This document shows, one piece after another, positions 1 through 8,291 of a stretch of DNA of 64,000 nt. Within the stretch, counting starts at the first letter, position 1. The number at the start of each line of letters is the position of its first letter. The translations under genes were made by a program, and so were the position numbers. The notes below the pieces were generated by a model, which saw nothing but the letters and a program-made list of their open reading frames with translations, did not search any database and was not told the origin of the DNA. This DNA is from Botrimarina hoheduenensis (lineage in GTDB: Bacteria; Planctomycetota; Planctomycetia; Pirellulales; Lacipirellulaceae): positions 419,824 through 483,823 of the forward strand of contig NZ_SJPH01000002.1 of the NCBI RefSeq assembly GCF_007859815.1, read 5' to 3'.

Positions 1-380
1 GAATTGCCCGTCGTGCCGCCCGTTCGACCGACCAGCAGAATGGCGGCCTCGGTCGCTTGCCAGGCGACGCGCTCGTCGCGGTACTCGTCGCTAAGCAGTC
101 GGTCGATGAGTCGCGTACGGCGCTCAGCGGGCTTTTCGGCAGCGAAGGCCTGCAACTCATCGACGGTCGGAATGCGGCCGATCAGGTCGAGATACAGCCG
201 TCGGGCCCAGGCACCATCGGGAGCGCGGGGCGAGGGGCTGACCCCCGCCAGTTTCCAACTTGCCTTGAGCAGCGCGTCAATTTGCTCGGACGTGGCGTTA
301 TCGTCGGCGAGCGTGGGGGCACCACTGACCGCCGCGCTGCTAAGCAACAGTGCGACGCTCAGGACGCTACTGAGCAGCAT
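1..380 (-). CDS. DUF1549-type secreted protein, 5' part only
   Basis: The window begins inside this minus-strand gene; only the N-terminal ~126 residues are present and the 3' end lies outside. The ATG at 380 opens a signal peptide (MLLSSVLSVALLLSSAAVSG). The mature part begins with Ser/Glu-rich residues, then ARRLYLDLIGRIPTVDEL and RLIDRLLSDEYRDE, which is the pattern I know from the DUF1549 domain of planctomycete cytochrome/surface proteins usually paired with DUF1553. Function of that family is not established; many members carry heme-binding or concanavalin-like domains. The family call rests on the RRLYLDLIGRIPT stretch; the rest of the protein cannot be judged from here. Confidence 0.75.
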   Translation of the reverse strand, partial: MLLSSVLSVALLLSSAAVSGAPTLADDNATSEQIDALLKASWKLAGVSPSPRAPDGAWARRLYLDLIGRIPTVDELQAFAAEKPAERRTRLIDRLLSDEYRDERVAWQATEAAILLVGRTGGTTGN

Positions 381-633
381 GCTGAGGGCCTGCTGCCTTG
401 AGGGGCCTAGCGGTTGCAAGCGACGCCCTTCGGTTTCGAGGAGTCGATGGCCCCGGGGCCATGCGCCGGGGTTGGTGATCTTGGTGGTGTTCCAAGTGAT
501 CTTAGGCAGCCCAAGCCGGACGCCCTTGTTCTATTGAACACAGCGAACAGGCTAAAGGGTTTATTGTTGCGAAAGAAGTCGCAGGAAAAAGTTGGGCCCA
601 GGGAAACGAACGCACTGAAACGCGTGAGGAGGA

Positions 634-667
634 GTTCAATAATGCCACAAGTGTTGCATTATTGAAC
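634..667. repeat. Perfect 12-bp inverted repeat
   Basis: GTTCAATAATGC at 634-645 is mirrored by GCATTATTGAAC at 656-667 with a 10-base spacer that itself holds CAC/GTG. The flanks carry imperfect direct repeats of TTGAACRCA-CGAA-CAGGC (around 535-553 and 663-686). It could be a cruciform, a small repeat element or part of a structured RNA. Confidence 0.7.
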
Positions 668-684
668 GCATCGAAACGCAACAG

Positions 685-722
685 GCGAGTCGGGGCCGCC
701 TGTTCCAAAGGCCCCGACTCGC
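685..722. terminator. Strong hairpin, possible terminator
   Basis: GCGAGTCGGGGCC (685-697) pairs perfectly with GGCCCCGACTCGC (710-722) around a 12-base loop. There is no T-run right after it on either strand, so a Rho-independent terminator is only one option; it may end a transcript coming from the repeat region at 525-680. Confidence 0.4.
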
Positions 723-1217
723 CATGTGGTGAGCGCGTTTTAATCAAGCGGAGCCAGGTACGGCTTCTGTCTCCGCGATCGTAACCCCTTCTCTGCCTTA
801 GGGTATGCGTTACACCGTTGCGTCTGCCTCTCTGTCTGCCGGCCCCAGCGCCTCTTCTGTTCCGACCCCGGTGAGCGTGGCTCATGCTTGGTCGTGGCCA
901 ACTGACAGAAGCAGTAGATGCACGCAGCGTGCCAAAAAGGGGGATGTTATCAGACAGGCGTGTCAGAAGGAGTCAAAATGACACCGTTGTGTACTCATTG
1001 CGACATCTTTTTGGCGTGGGTGCCCTGCCCACTCCGTGGTCCACGGCCACATTTTCCCGGGAAATATGCGGTTTTGTGTCGGAAGCGTGGTTTGGCATGC
1101 CCTCTGCTTTCTTAGGGCTTTCGGCCGACGGATCTTCTGGAACGACCAGGGGACCCGCTCGATCGGCCCAACTTCTCCCCGCGCAGACGCGACAACCGCG
1201 TCGAAGGAGCACAAACA

Positions 1218-1556
1218 ATGAACAAGCAATCTCTCGCTAAGCGTCTGTTGATGGCATCCGCCTTGGTCGGAGCCTTTGGTTTTGCGACCTTGGGCACCAC
1301 GGGCCAAGCCGAAGCCCGGCACTGTGGCCACGGTGGCTACGGTGGATATGGTGGATACGGCGGATACGGTGGCGGCTACGGCAGCTATTACCGCGGTGGC
1401 TACGGCGGCGGTTACGGCGGTGGCTACGGTGGCTTTTATGCCCCGCGGGTGGTTTACCAAAGTGGTTACCACGTGGGGCACGGCCATGGACACGGTTTCG
1501 TTCCTCGGCAGAGCTTTTACGGCGGCCGTGGCGTTGGAGTAGTGATCGGGTTCTGA
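1218..1556 (+). CDS. Small secreted Gly/Tyr/His-rich protein
   Basis: A 112-residue protein of unknown function. It starts with a clear Sec signal peptide (residues 1 to about 33, ending AEA), so it is exported. The mature part is low complexity: about ten GGY or GGYGGG units, one CGH, then YHVGHGHGHGF and a Gly/Val-rich end. The ATG is preceded by AAGGAG at a good distance, which fixes the start. A terminator follows at 1613. Such Gly/Tyr repeats are typical of disordered surface or cell-envelope proteins, and the HGHGHG run could bind metal; both are inferences. The neighbour is a convergent sdhB, so it is transcribed alone. Confidence 0.75.
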   Translation: MNKQSLAKRLLMASALVGAFGFATLGTTGQAEARHCGHGGYGGYGGYGGYGGGYGSYYRGGYGGGYGGGYGGFYAPRVVYQSGYHVGHGHGHGFVPRQSFYGGRGVGVVIGF

Positions 1557-1612
1557 CCCCATCACGCTCGGCGCTACCCAATGCAGCGAAGGCTGCAAAC
1601 TCCAAGTAAAAC

Positions 1613-1652
1613 AGCGGCGGCCCGGACTCTCCGGACCGCCGCTCGTTTTTTT
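1613..1652 (+). terminator. Rho-independent terminator (probably bidirectional)
   Basis: AGCGGCGG (1613-1620) pairs with CCGCCGCT (1636-1643), with extra CCGG/CCGG pairing inside, followed by CG and seven T. It lies between two convergent genes. Read on the minus strand the same stem is followed by GTTTTAC, so it may also serve sdhB. Confidence 0.8.
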
Positions 1653-1716
1653 GCGCCGCTATTTTTAGTGCGGCGATGCGGGTAGCTGCGTCGACAGCAA
1701 GCTAAGTTTCGCCAGA

Positions 1717-2568
1717 TTAGCGATCAAAGAACTTCTTGATCGAGTACACAGTGACCTGGCGCCCCGCCCGGGCGATCGAAGTGGTGAGCGGGATCTCCTT
1801 CGGGCAGACCGCGACGCAGTTCTGTGAGTTACCGCAAGCGGCGATTCCACCGGGGCCCATGAGGGCTTCCAACCGCTCGCCGGCCTGCATCTTGCCGGTG
1901 GCGTGATCGTTGAACAGCATCGCCTGGCTGATGGCCTGAGCACCAAGAAAGGAGGTGTCGTGCGCCGCGTTCTTCCGCTCTTGGAAGGCTGCATCGCTCT
2001 CGCCCGGGTTCGGCTTCAACTCAACCTTCGTGTACTGCGGGCAGGCTTCCAGGCAGCAGCCGCAGGTCATGCACTCCGAAAGCGGGTAGCGAGACTCCTG
2101 CGCTGCTTGCGACTCGCGTGGGCCGGCACCGCGGTCCAGATAATCATCAACCGGTACCCAAGCCTGCACCCGTTCCAGAGCGCGGAACATGCGGTCCCGA
2201 TCGACGACCAAGTCGCGGATCACGGGGAATTTGGTCATCGGCCGCAGCTCGATTTCGCCCGGGCGTTCTTCCAACAGGCGATCCACAAGGGCCGAACAGC
2301 TTTGCCGCGTGCGGCCGTTGATGACGATCGTGCACGAGCCACAAACCTCTTCCAGGCAGTTGCAGTCCCAGGCGACGGGGCTAGTCTTCTCGCCGGCGGC
2401 GGTCTTCGCCATCCGCGCGATTTTTTGCAACACGCTAATGACGTTCAGGTTCGGCTCGTAGGGAATCCGAAAACGTTCCCACCGCTCCGGCTTGCCGGGG
2501 GCGTCTTGCCGCAGCACCCGCACGTCGAAGGTTTTAGGGCGAGCAAAATCCTGATTGGGAGCAATCAT
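1717..2568 (-). CDS. sdhB: Succinate dehydrogenase / fumarate reductase iron-sulfur subunit
   Basis: Electron-transfer subunit of complex II, linking succinate oxidation to the quinone pool. The N-terminal half has the plant-type 2Fe-2S pattern: WDCNCLEEVCGSC and a fourth Cys in RTRQSC, closest to the Bacillus menaquinone-type enzyme (from memory). The C-terminal half has two cluster motifs, CMTCGCCLEACP and CGNSQNCVAVCPKEIP, for the 4Fe-4S and 3Fe-4S centres. Length (283 aa) suits the family. ATG at 2568 is chosen; a GTG lies just before it at 2571, and no good ribosome binding site separates them. No sdhA or sdhC is adjacent: the upstream neighbour is divergent and the downstream one convergent, so the gene stands alone here. 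Confidence 0.95.
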   Translation of the reverse strand: MIAPNQDFARPKTFDVRVLRQDAPGKPERWERFRIPYEPNLNVISVLQKIARMAKTAAGEKTSPVAWDCNCLEEVCGSCTIVINGRTRQSCSALVDRLLEERPGEIELRPMTKFPVIRDLVVDRDRMFRALERVQAWVPVDDYLDRGAGPRESQAAQESRYPLSECMTCGCCLEACPQYTKVELKPNPGESDAAFQERKNAAHDTSFLGAQAISQAMLFNDHATGKMQAGERLEALMGPGGIAACGNSQNCVAVCPKEIPLTTSIARAGRQVTVYSIKKFFDR

Positions 2569-2880
2569 CACGCGTTACCGAAAGGGGCAGACCCCGTGCG
2601 GGGAGGTTTTTGCAGAACGACCTTACTTTAGGGCGATGGGAGCGAGCCCGCCAGCCGGGCTGGATCGATGGGTACCCCGATCGTAACCGAGCGAACTCGC
2701 TGCGGTTTAACTCGGGTGCCGTTTGGCGCAAGGCCCCTGCAATCGCTACGCTCGGTCCTGAGCAAGGCGGTGATCCGCATTGGTTAGGGTCGCCGTAACT
2801 TGGCGGCAGGCGTTGCGATGCCGGCCGTCAGCTTCCCCGCCCCGCCCCCTCCTACGCCGTTCTCCCCCGGGATGCCCGCC

Positions 2881-3234
2881 ATGGCGAAGAAGACCGCAAA
2901 GAAGCCCCTCGGCAACAAGCCGGTGCAGAAGGCCGCGAAGAAGCCCGTAAAAAAATCGGCCCCAGTGGCAAAATCGGCTGACAAGCCAAGCGCCAACAAG
3001 GCCGCTACTCCCGCTGCGGTGGGTGCTGCCGCGCCGACTGAACAGGCAATCGGCCACGCCGCGGGCGTGGTTTGGAAGGCCCTTCACACGGGCGGGCCGC
3101 AGACGCTTGCCACTCTGAAGAAGTTGCCCGGTGCCTCCGGCGAGACAGCGCTCATGGCGCTCGGTTGGCTGGCGCGGGAAGGCAAGCTCCATTTCGAGAC
3201 CCACGGCCGCTCGATCAAGGTATCGCTGCGCTGA
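2881..3234 (+). CDS. Winged-helix protein with Lys/Ala-rich N-terminal tail
   Basis: About 117 residues. Residues 1-55 are rich in Lys, Ala and Pro (repeated AKK, KKP, KKS), like histone H1-type tails. The C-terminal ~65 residues (TEQAIGHAAGVVWKALHTGGPQTLATLKKLPG to HGRSIKVSLR) match my memory of the small winged helix-turn-helix family DUF2582. The ATG at 2881 begins MAKKTAKK; the frame stays open upstream to a TTG at 2800, but that extension is Pro-rich and less likely. No clear Shine-Dalgarno is seen. A DNA-binding or nucleoid role is plausible from the tail and fold but is inferred only. Confidence 0.8.
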   Translation: MAKKTAKKPLGNKPVQKAAKKPVKKSAPVAKSADKPSANKAATPAAVGAAAPTEQAIGHAAGVVWKALHTGGPQTLATLKKLPGASGETALMALGWLAREGKLHFETHGRSIKVSLR

Positions 3235-3291
3235 GCAGGCCCTCACCCACCAAGCCTTGCACGCCCTCGGAATCGGCGGTCGTCAGGTCGC

Positions 3292-3729
3292 TCAGCGGCG
3301 GATGGCACAGACGCCTTCATGGCAATCGGCAACGCGGCCGCCAAGGCGGTAGCGGTTGCGTGCTAGGCATCGATAGAGCGCCCGCCACACCCCCTTCGAT
3401 CCCGGTAGGTGCAGGATCGGTGCGAGCCACCACAGTCGTGGCAACCGCCGCGAAAGGTGTCGCACGGCATCCGCTCCCCCGTGTATTCGGCCCTGGGGAT
3501 CAACAACGACCATTTCTTCCAGGAGTCGTTGGTGAGGCACTTGCGGATAGAGCGTAGCAACCTCGACCGCGTGCAGCGAAAGATAGGCCAGCCGATGGCC
3601 CCGCAACCCCAAGAGCGGTCGGTCGAACCAGCGGAGCTGCTCCATACGGGCCCTGCAGAAGGCGCACTCACCGTCGTATAGCACAACGTCGGTGTCGGGG
3701 GGCGGGAGAGCAGGGGGGGAGGCGGGCAT
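3292..3729 (-). CDS. DCC-family (DUF393) thiol-disulfide oxidoreductase-like protein
   Basis: A 145-residue protein with the defining motif near the N-terminus: VVLYDGECAFCRARMEQLRWFD, giving D-G-x-C-x-x-C at about residues 19-25. The rest fits the family: YLSLHAVE, MVVVDPQGRIHGGADAVRHLSRRLP and a hydrophobic GVWRALYRCLARNRYRLGG. The family is thioredoxin-like in fold, but its substrate is not known. It is convergent with the winged-helix gene and divergent from the coiled-coil gene, so it forms its own unit. Confidence 0.88.
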   Translation of the reverse strand: MPASPPALPPPDTDVVLYDGECAFCRARMEQLRWFDRPLLGLRGHRLAYLSLHAVEVATLYPQVPHQRLLEEMVVVDPQGRIHGGADAVRHLSRRLPRLWWLAPILHLPGSKGVWRALYRCLARNRYRLGGRVADCHEGVCAIRR

Positions 3730-4011
3730 GCGCGGGGATCAGCGGTAATAAGGTCACCGCGTGAGCGGCGTACGGAACGGGACCAGTCGCCATGCAGGAT
3801 CGACGACTAGCGGGATCGACGACTGGTTGATGCCGCTTGGCTACCGATCCAACCGCACTCGGCAGAGGGGGTCAACTCGACAAACCAGCGCGGGTCGTTC
3901 TGGTAGCTCGCTGCTGGCAGGGCAGGATTCTGCTTCGGATTCTCGACGTTATCGGTCTATACTGGCGATACATACGGCCGTCCGTGCATCAAGGGGCGAT
4001 GGGGTCACGCA

Positions 4012-5676
4012 ATGGATGAGATCCGCAACCGCGTACAGCGGGCGCATCGCCGACTTGTGCTGAGGCAATGGGCGGCCCGCTTGGCGTTCTGCTGGGCCAT
4101 TACCTTTTCGATCGCGGTCGCGGCGCTTGCTACTCCCAAGCTCTTCGCCCTGCCGAACCTGCCGGCAGTGTGGAATCTCGGATGGCTTGTCGGCGCGCTG
4201 GTAGTGGGCCTCTTGGGAGCGAGCCTCTGGACGGCCCTGAGGAGAAAATCGACGCTCGACGCCGCGGTCGAGATCGATCGCCGCTTCGAGTTACGTGAGC
4301 GGATCGCGAGCACCTTGGCGCTGAGCGAAGAAGCGTTGAGCAGCCAAGCGGGTGCCGCGCTGGCTCAGGATGCACGCAAGGCGATCCACCAAGTTGATGT
4401 TGCCGAGCGCTTTCGCTTGGGGCTCGACCGCGGGGCGTTGCTTCCTCTGGCACCGCTTATGGCGGCGCTGGTCATCGCCACGCTACTGCCCAACCGCACC
4501 GCGCAGAGCGGCACGCCGGCCTCGGCAGACGATATCGCTGCGGAAAACAAGCAGGTTGATGAAGCGATCAAGCAAGCCAGAAAAGAGCTCACCAAGCGTA
4601 AGCAAGACGCCCAAGAGAAAGGCCTTACCGATGCGAGCGGCTTGCTTGAAGAAGTTCAGAAGGGGGTCGAGGACCTCGCCAAGGCGGATGGCATCGACAA
4701 AACGCGGGCCTTGGTCGAGCTCAACGATCGCATCAAGCAACTCCAAGACAGGCGTCAACAGTTAGGCAGCGCCGAGAAGCTTCGCGAACAGATGAACCGC
4801 ATGGGCGACCTCGGTAAAGGTCCGGCCGATAAGGCGGCGGAAGCGATGAAGCAGGGTGACTGGAGCAAAGCCCTGGCCGAGATGGCGAAGATGCAGCAAG
4901 CCGTCAGCAAGGGGGAGATCACGCAAGAGCAAACCGAACAGCTAGCCGCACAGCTAGGCAAGATGCAAGAACAGCTCGCCGCGACGGCCCAGAAGAACCG
5001 CGAGCAGATCGCGTCGGTAGAAAAGCAGATGGCCGAGGCGCAGCGCAAGGGCGACGTTGCCCGCGCGGGCGAGCTAGCCCAGAAGCTCGATCAATTGCAG
5101 CAGCAGGCACCCCAGATGCAAAAGATGGCCCAGATGGCCGACCAGCTGGCAAAGGCTCAGCAGTCGCTTCAGCAGGGTGATCGCCAGCAGGCGGCTGCCG
5201 CGATGGGGCAGATGGCCGAGCAGCTTTCCCAGATGCAGCAGGACGCCGCTTCCATGGAGATGCTCGATGGCGCTATGACCGACATCGAGATGGCCAAGAT
5301 GGGCATGGAGATGGCCGGCTCGCCCGGCGACCAGTTCGGACGCGGGCAGAATCTTGGCCAGTTCGGCCAGGGGATGAACAACCAACCGGGCAACGGCTCG
5401 GGCGGCGAAGGGCAGGGCGGGGGGATGGCCCCCGACGAACGCAACGCCACCAACTTTCGCGACACACGTGTCAAACAGAACATCGGCCGCGGCGCAAGCA
5501 CTTTCGGCGGGCTCATCGACGGGCCCAGCATCAAGGGCGAGGTTGTCGAGAGCATCAAGACGGAACTCGATACGAACGCCGTCGAGCCGGCGGATCCCCT
5601 CACCAGCGAGCGTCTGCCCCGCTCTCGTCGGGAGCACGCCGAAGAGTACTTCCGAAAAATCCGCGAAAAGCTCTGA
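4012..5676 (+). CDS. Membrane-anchored coiled-coil protein (DUF4175-like N-terminus)
   Basis: A 554-residue protein. Two membrane helices lie at about residues 22-42 and 53-73 and a third at about 143-160. The stretch STLDAAVEIDRRFELRERIASTLALSEE resembles the N-terminal part of DUF4175-type proteins. Residues ~180-410 are a long Gln/Lys/Glu-rich coiled coil with repeated QLAxxMxQMAxQLxQMQ units. The tail is Gly/Gln-rich (to ~470) and ends with a charged EYFRKIREKL. The likely layout is an inner-membrane anchor with a long helical domain. Function is unknown; related proteins in planctomycetes lie near MoxR/DUF58 clusters, but no such genes are seen here. Confidence 0.75.
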   Translation: MDEIRNRVQRAHRRLVLRQWAARLAFCWAITFSIAVAALATPKLFALPNLPAVWNLGWLVGALVVGLLGASLWTALRRKSTLDAAVEIDRRFELRERIASTLALSEEALSSQAGAALAQDARKAIHQVDVAERFRLGLDRGALLPLAPLMAALVIATLLPNRTAQSGTPASADDIAAENKQVDEAIKQARKELTKRKQDAQEKGLTDASGLLEEVQKGVEDLAKADGIDKTRALVELNDRIKQLQDRRQQLGSAEKLREQMNRMGDLGKGPADKAAEAMKQGDWSKALAEMAKMQQAVSKGEITQEQTEQLAAQLGKMQEQLAATAQKNREQIASVEKQMAEAQRKGDVARAGELAQKLDQLQQQAPQMQKMAQMADQLAKAQQSLQQGDRQQAAAAMGQMAEQLSQMQQDAASMEMLDGAMTDIEMAKMGMEMAGSPGDQFGRGQNLGQFGQGMNNQPGNGSGGEGQGGGMAPDERNATNFRDTRVKQNIGRGASTFGGLIDGPSIKGEVVESIKTELDTNAVEPADPLTSERLPRSRREHAEEYFRKIREKL

Positions 5677-5946
5677 CGCAGAGACGCTCGCGGACCGGCG
5701 GTTTTCCGTTAGCCACGGCTGCCGGCCACCGGCCGGGGGTGAGCCTTGCTGAGCGGACTTTGCGGGGCCAGCGCGTAGACGCTGATGCGGGCGGGCCCTA
5801 GGATTGTGAGTCCTTAACACTTGCGGCCCCTGGGGGGAGTGGGTGGTTTCGGGCTCTTCTCGATAGCCCCGGCCCTGCTTCTGTTTCTCGGCGGTCAGTC
5901 CGCTGCCCCCTTCCCGGTTCGTTACCCGGTCTGTCCGAGGTTCTCC

Positions 5947-7965
5947 ATGCAGGTTTCCGATCGTTCAACGAAGCGACTCACGGCGGTTGCCCTGGTCATG
6001 GGGACCGCCCTGGTTTGGGTTGCCGGAGCCCAGCCGCCCACGCCACTGCTGGCCCCCTCTCTGGCCCCGTCTCAGTCACCGTCGACGGAGGAGCCGGCTA
6101 CGGTCGATTCGGCGATCGTCGAGCCAGCCGTGATCGAGGCGCCGGTAGGCAGCCCCGCCGTGATCCCGCCGACGATCGTTCCTGAGCCCGCCCCCGCCCC
6201 TGCCCCATTTGCCGCTATCGATCGCATTCCCGACGAGCTTGAGGCGAGCCGGCGCGAGTTGGCCGCTGCCGCGGTTCGGCTCGAACAACGGCTGAACCCC
6301 GCGACGTCGTTCGGTGCCGGTTGGCTTGAGTACTTGGAATGGGACGGGGTTCAGAAGCAGCTTGCCCCTGGATCCGATACCGATCCTGCGGCGGCCAGCC
6401 TGACTTTTCACCGCTTGAACTCAGGAGCAGCCGGCTTGGAGTTGTCAGAACCCCGTGCCGTGGCGGACGCTTTGCAGCGGTATATGGCGCTGGCAACCGT
6501 GGCTCGCGCGCAAGATCGGGGCCAGTTCATTGCTCGTCAGGCGAAAGCGATCGAACGGCTTGCCGAAAAGGCGTCACTCGATCCGCGGCTAGACGTCTAC
6601 GCGCTCGAACAACGGCTCAACCTGTTGCTCTCAACCGCGGACGGTGCCGAAGCGGCTCGTGCGGTCCGCCAGCGTTTCGCCCGTCCGAACCTTCGGGCCC
6701 AGATCAGCACGACGCTCCTGCAGCGTATGCTCGCGAGCCCCGGGGCGGAGTGCGTGAACGTTGATGATTGCATCTTGGGCACACGCATCCGGGGCACCGG
6801 TCTGACGACGGCTTCGCTGCGCGTGGCTACGCTGCCATCGTACGATCGTGCGCGGCTCGGTTTCACGCTCAGCGGCAACACCCGTTCGCAGACACGGGGC
6901 GTCAACGGGCCGGTCGCTATCCGCAGCCTGGGCGACACGCGTTTCCAAGCAGCGAAGACGGTCGAACTGACCGAAACGGCTTTCCGGATGCTTGGTGCCA
7001 ATGCCTCAGCGACCACCAACTCGCGGACGCAGAGCATCAGCAAGATCGGCGGTGGCATCGGTAGCCGTCTTGTTGAGCGGATCGCCCAGGGGCGTGTTGC
7101 CGAGCAGCGTCCGCGCGCGGATTCGATCGCGGGGAGCCGCGCCGCGGGACGCGTTGCCCAAGGATTCGACGAGCGGCTCAACGAGCGTCTCATCGAGGCC
7201 CGCCAGAACTTTGACAAGAAGCTGATCCACCCGCTCCGGCGGCGTGGTGTTGCCCCGCGTCCGCTGCTGTTCTCAACCACATCGCACGCGCTGCTCGTGC
7301 AGTCGGTGCAAGCGAGCGAAACGCAGCTTGCTGCCAGGCAGGATCCGCCGGCAAAGCTGGCAGGGGAATTGCTCACCAGCGTTCATGAGTCGGCCGCCAG
7401 CAACCTGCTGGGAGGCTACCTGAGCGGCGTCACGCTCGGTCGGGCGGAGGCCGATGGCCCCACGACCTTCACCGGCGGGGTGAAGCCCGAATGGCTTGAC
7501 GAGTTAAAGGACGAGTCGCGGCCGACGCTCGCCGAGTTCAAGCCGTGGACGCTGCGCTTCCGTGCTGCACGACCGGTCTCGATTGGCTTTCAGGACGGCA
7601 AGGTGGTGCTAGCGCTCCACGCGGCGGAAATCACCGCGGGCGAGAAGAACTACCAGGACTGGGATCTGATCTCGACTTACCAGCCCGTCCGGGCGGGCGA
7701 GGGTTGGGCTCTGGAGCGTGAGGGTGAGGTCGAGGTGCTGCCCACCGGGTTCGACCCCGAATCGGGCAAGCGTCTTCCGAGCCAAAAGGGTGCGCTGCGT
7801 CGTAATCTGCAAGCAGCGCTCAACGATGCCGAAGGGCGTTTGCCCCGCCGCGTCCCCTTGGATGCAATCTTGCTCGACAACCCATTCGGCGCGGTGCGCG
7901 CGCTGCAGGTTGAGCAGATCGCCATTGATGCGGGTTGGCTTGAGGCCTCATGGGGAGCGTTCTGA
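5947..7965 (+). CDS. Large secreted protein of unknown function
   Basis: About 672 residues from the ATG at 5947; the frame is open further upstream, but this start places a good signal peptide first (MQVSDRSTKRLTAVALVMGTALVWVAGAQ). A Pro/Glu/Ala-rich linker follows (residues ~30-95), then a mixed alpha/beta body with pairs of charged helices (LDPRLDVYALEQRLNLLL, RIAQGRVAEQRPRADSIAGSRAAGRVAQG). The C-terminal part (FRAARPVSIGFQDGKVVLALHAAEI, TYQPVRAGEGWALEREGEVEV, LPRRVPLDAILLDNPFGAVRALQVEQIAIDAGWL) looks like a repeated beta module. I do not recognise a named family. It precedes the TolC-type gene with a 326-base gap, so co-transcription is uncertain. Confidence 0.75.
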   Translation: MQVSDRSTKRLTAVALVMGTALVWVAGAQPPTPLLAPSLAPSQSPSTEEPATVDSAIVEPAVIEAPVGSPAVIPPTIVPEPAPAPAPFAAIDRIPDELEASRRELAAAAVRLEQRLNPATSFGAGWLEYLEWDGVQKQLAPGSDTDPAAASLTFHRLNSGAAGLELSEPRAVADALQRYMALATVARAQDRGQFIARQAKAIERLAEKASLDPRLDVYALEQRLNLLLSTADGAEAARAVRQRFARPNLRAQISTTLLQRMLASPGAECVNVDDCILGTRIRGTGLTTASLRVATLPSYDRARLGFTLSGNTRSQTRGVNGPVAIRSLGDTRFQAAKTVELTETAFRMLGANASATTNSRTQSISKIGGGIGSRLVERIAQGRVAEQRPRADSIAGSRAAGRVAQGFDERLNERLIEARQNFDKKLIHPLRRRGVAPRPLLFSTTSHALLVQSVQASETQLAARQDPPAKLAGELLTSVHESAASNLLGGYLSGVTLGRAEADGPTTFTGGVKPEWLDELKDESRPTLAEFKPWTLRFRAARPVSIGFQDGKVVLALHAAEITAGEKNYQDWDLISTYQPVRAGEGWALEREGEVEVLPTGFDPESGKRLPSQKGALRRNLQAALNDAEGRLPRRVPLDAILLDNPFGAVRALQVEQIAIDAGWLEASWGAF

Positions 7966-8291
7966 CAGCTTCCCTTCGCCGGGACCTATTAAGGGGCGGC
8001 ATCCAGCCGTTCTCTCCGGCGCAGGCGTTGCTAGCAATCAGGGCGATCGTTCTCCGCACTTTTGTCAAGGTGTGCGGGTTAGGTGGTCGATACTGCCTGT
8101 GCTGAATATCCCGATTTTGCGGGCGCGGCCGGGGGAACGGACCGCGCCCAACGAGCAGGAACGGGAATTGTCAGTGCTTGGGGGGGGATACCCAGCTGGT
8201 GGAGCGAACGCGCTCCGCCGCAGCGATCAGCCAACACGGAGACCGGCTTTCAGTCGGGCGTGTTGGAAAAACCTTGCCCCGGACGCACGCC
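7966..8291. other. Intergenic leader before the TolC-type gene
   Basis: No gene is seen. GGGCGCGG at 8121-8128 pairs with CCGCGCCC at 8142-8149, a possible hairpin in the leader of the next gene. A G8 run lies near 8180. Confidence 0.4.

Larger units (their letters stand above)
381..1217. other. Intergenic stretch with strong inverted repeats
   Basis: No convincing gene is seen in these 837 bases; the open frames here lack family likeness and overlap each other on both strands. The stretch holds a 12-bp perfect inverted repeat at 634-667, a 13-bp perfect hairpin at 685-722 and a 12-bp palindrome (TTTCCCGGGAAA) at 1053-1064. The leader of the Gly/Tyr-rich gene lies at its right end. A small structured RNA between about 525 and 725 is possible but unproven. 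Confidence 0.5.

Noticed and set aside
502-885. Minus-strand open frame of 127 codons
   Set aside because: It is Arg-rich, has no start signal, and covers the inverted repeats at 634-722; it looks like a chance frame in GC-rich DNA.
1053-1064. 12-bp palindrome TTTCCCGGGAAA as an operator
   Set aside because: It is a single copy about 150 bases before a gene with no regulator nearby; I note it only as part of the gap.
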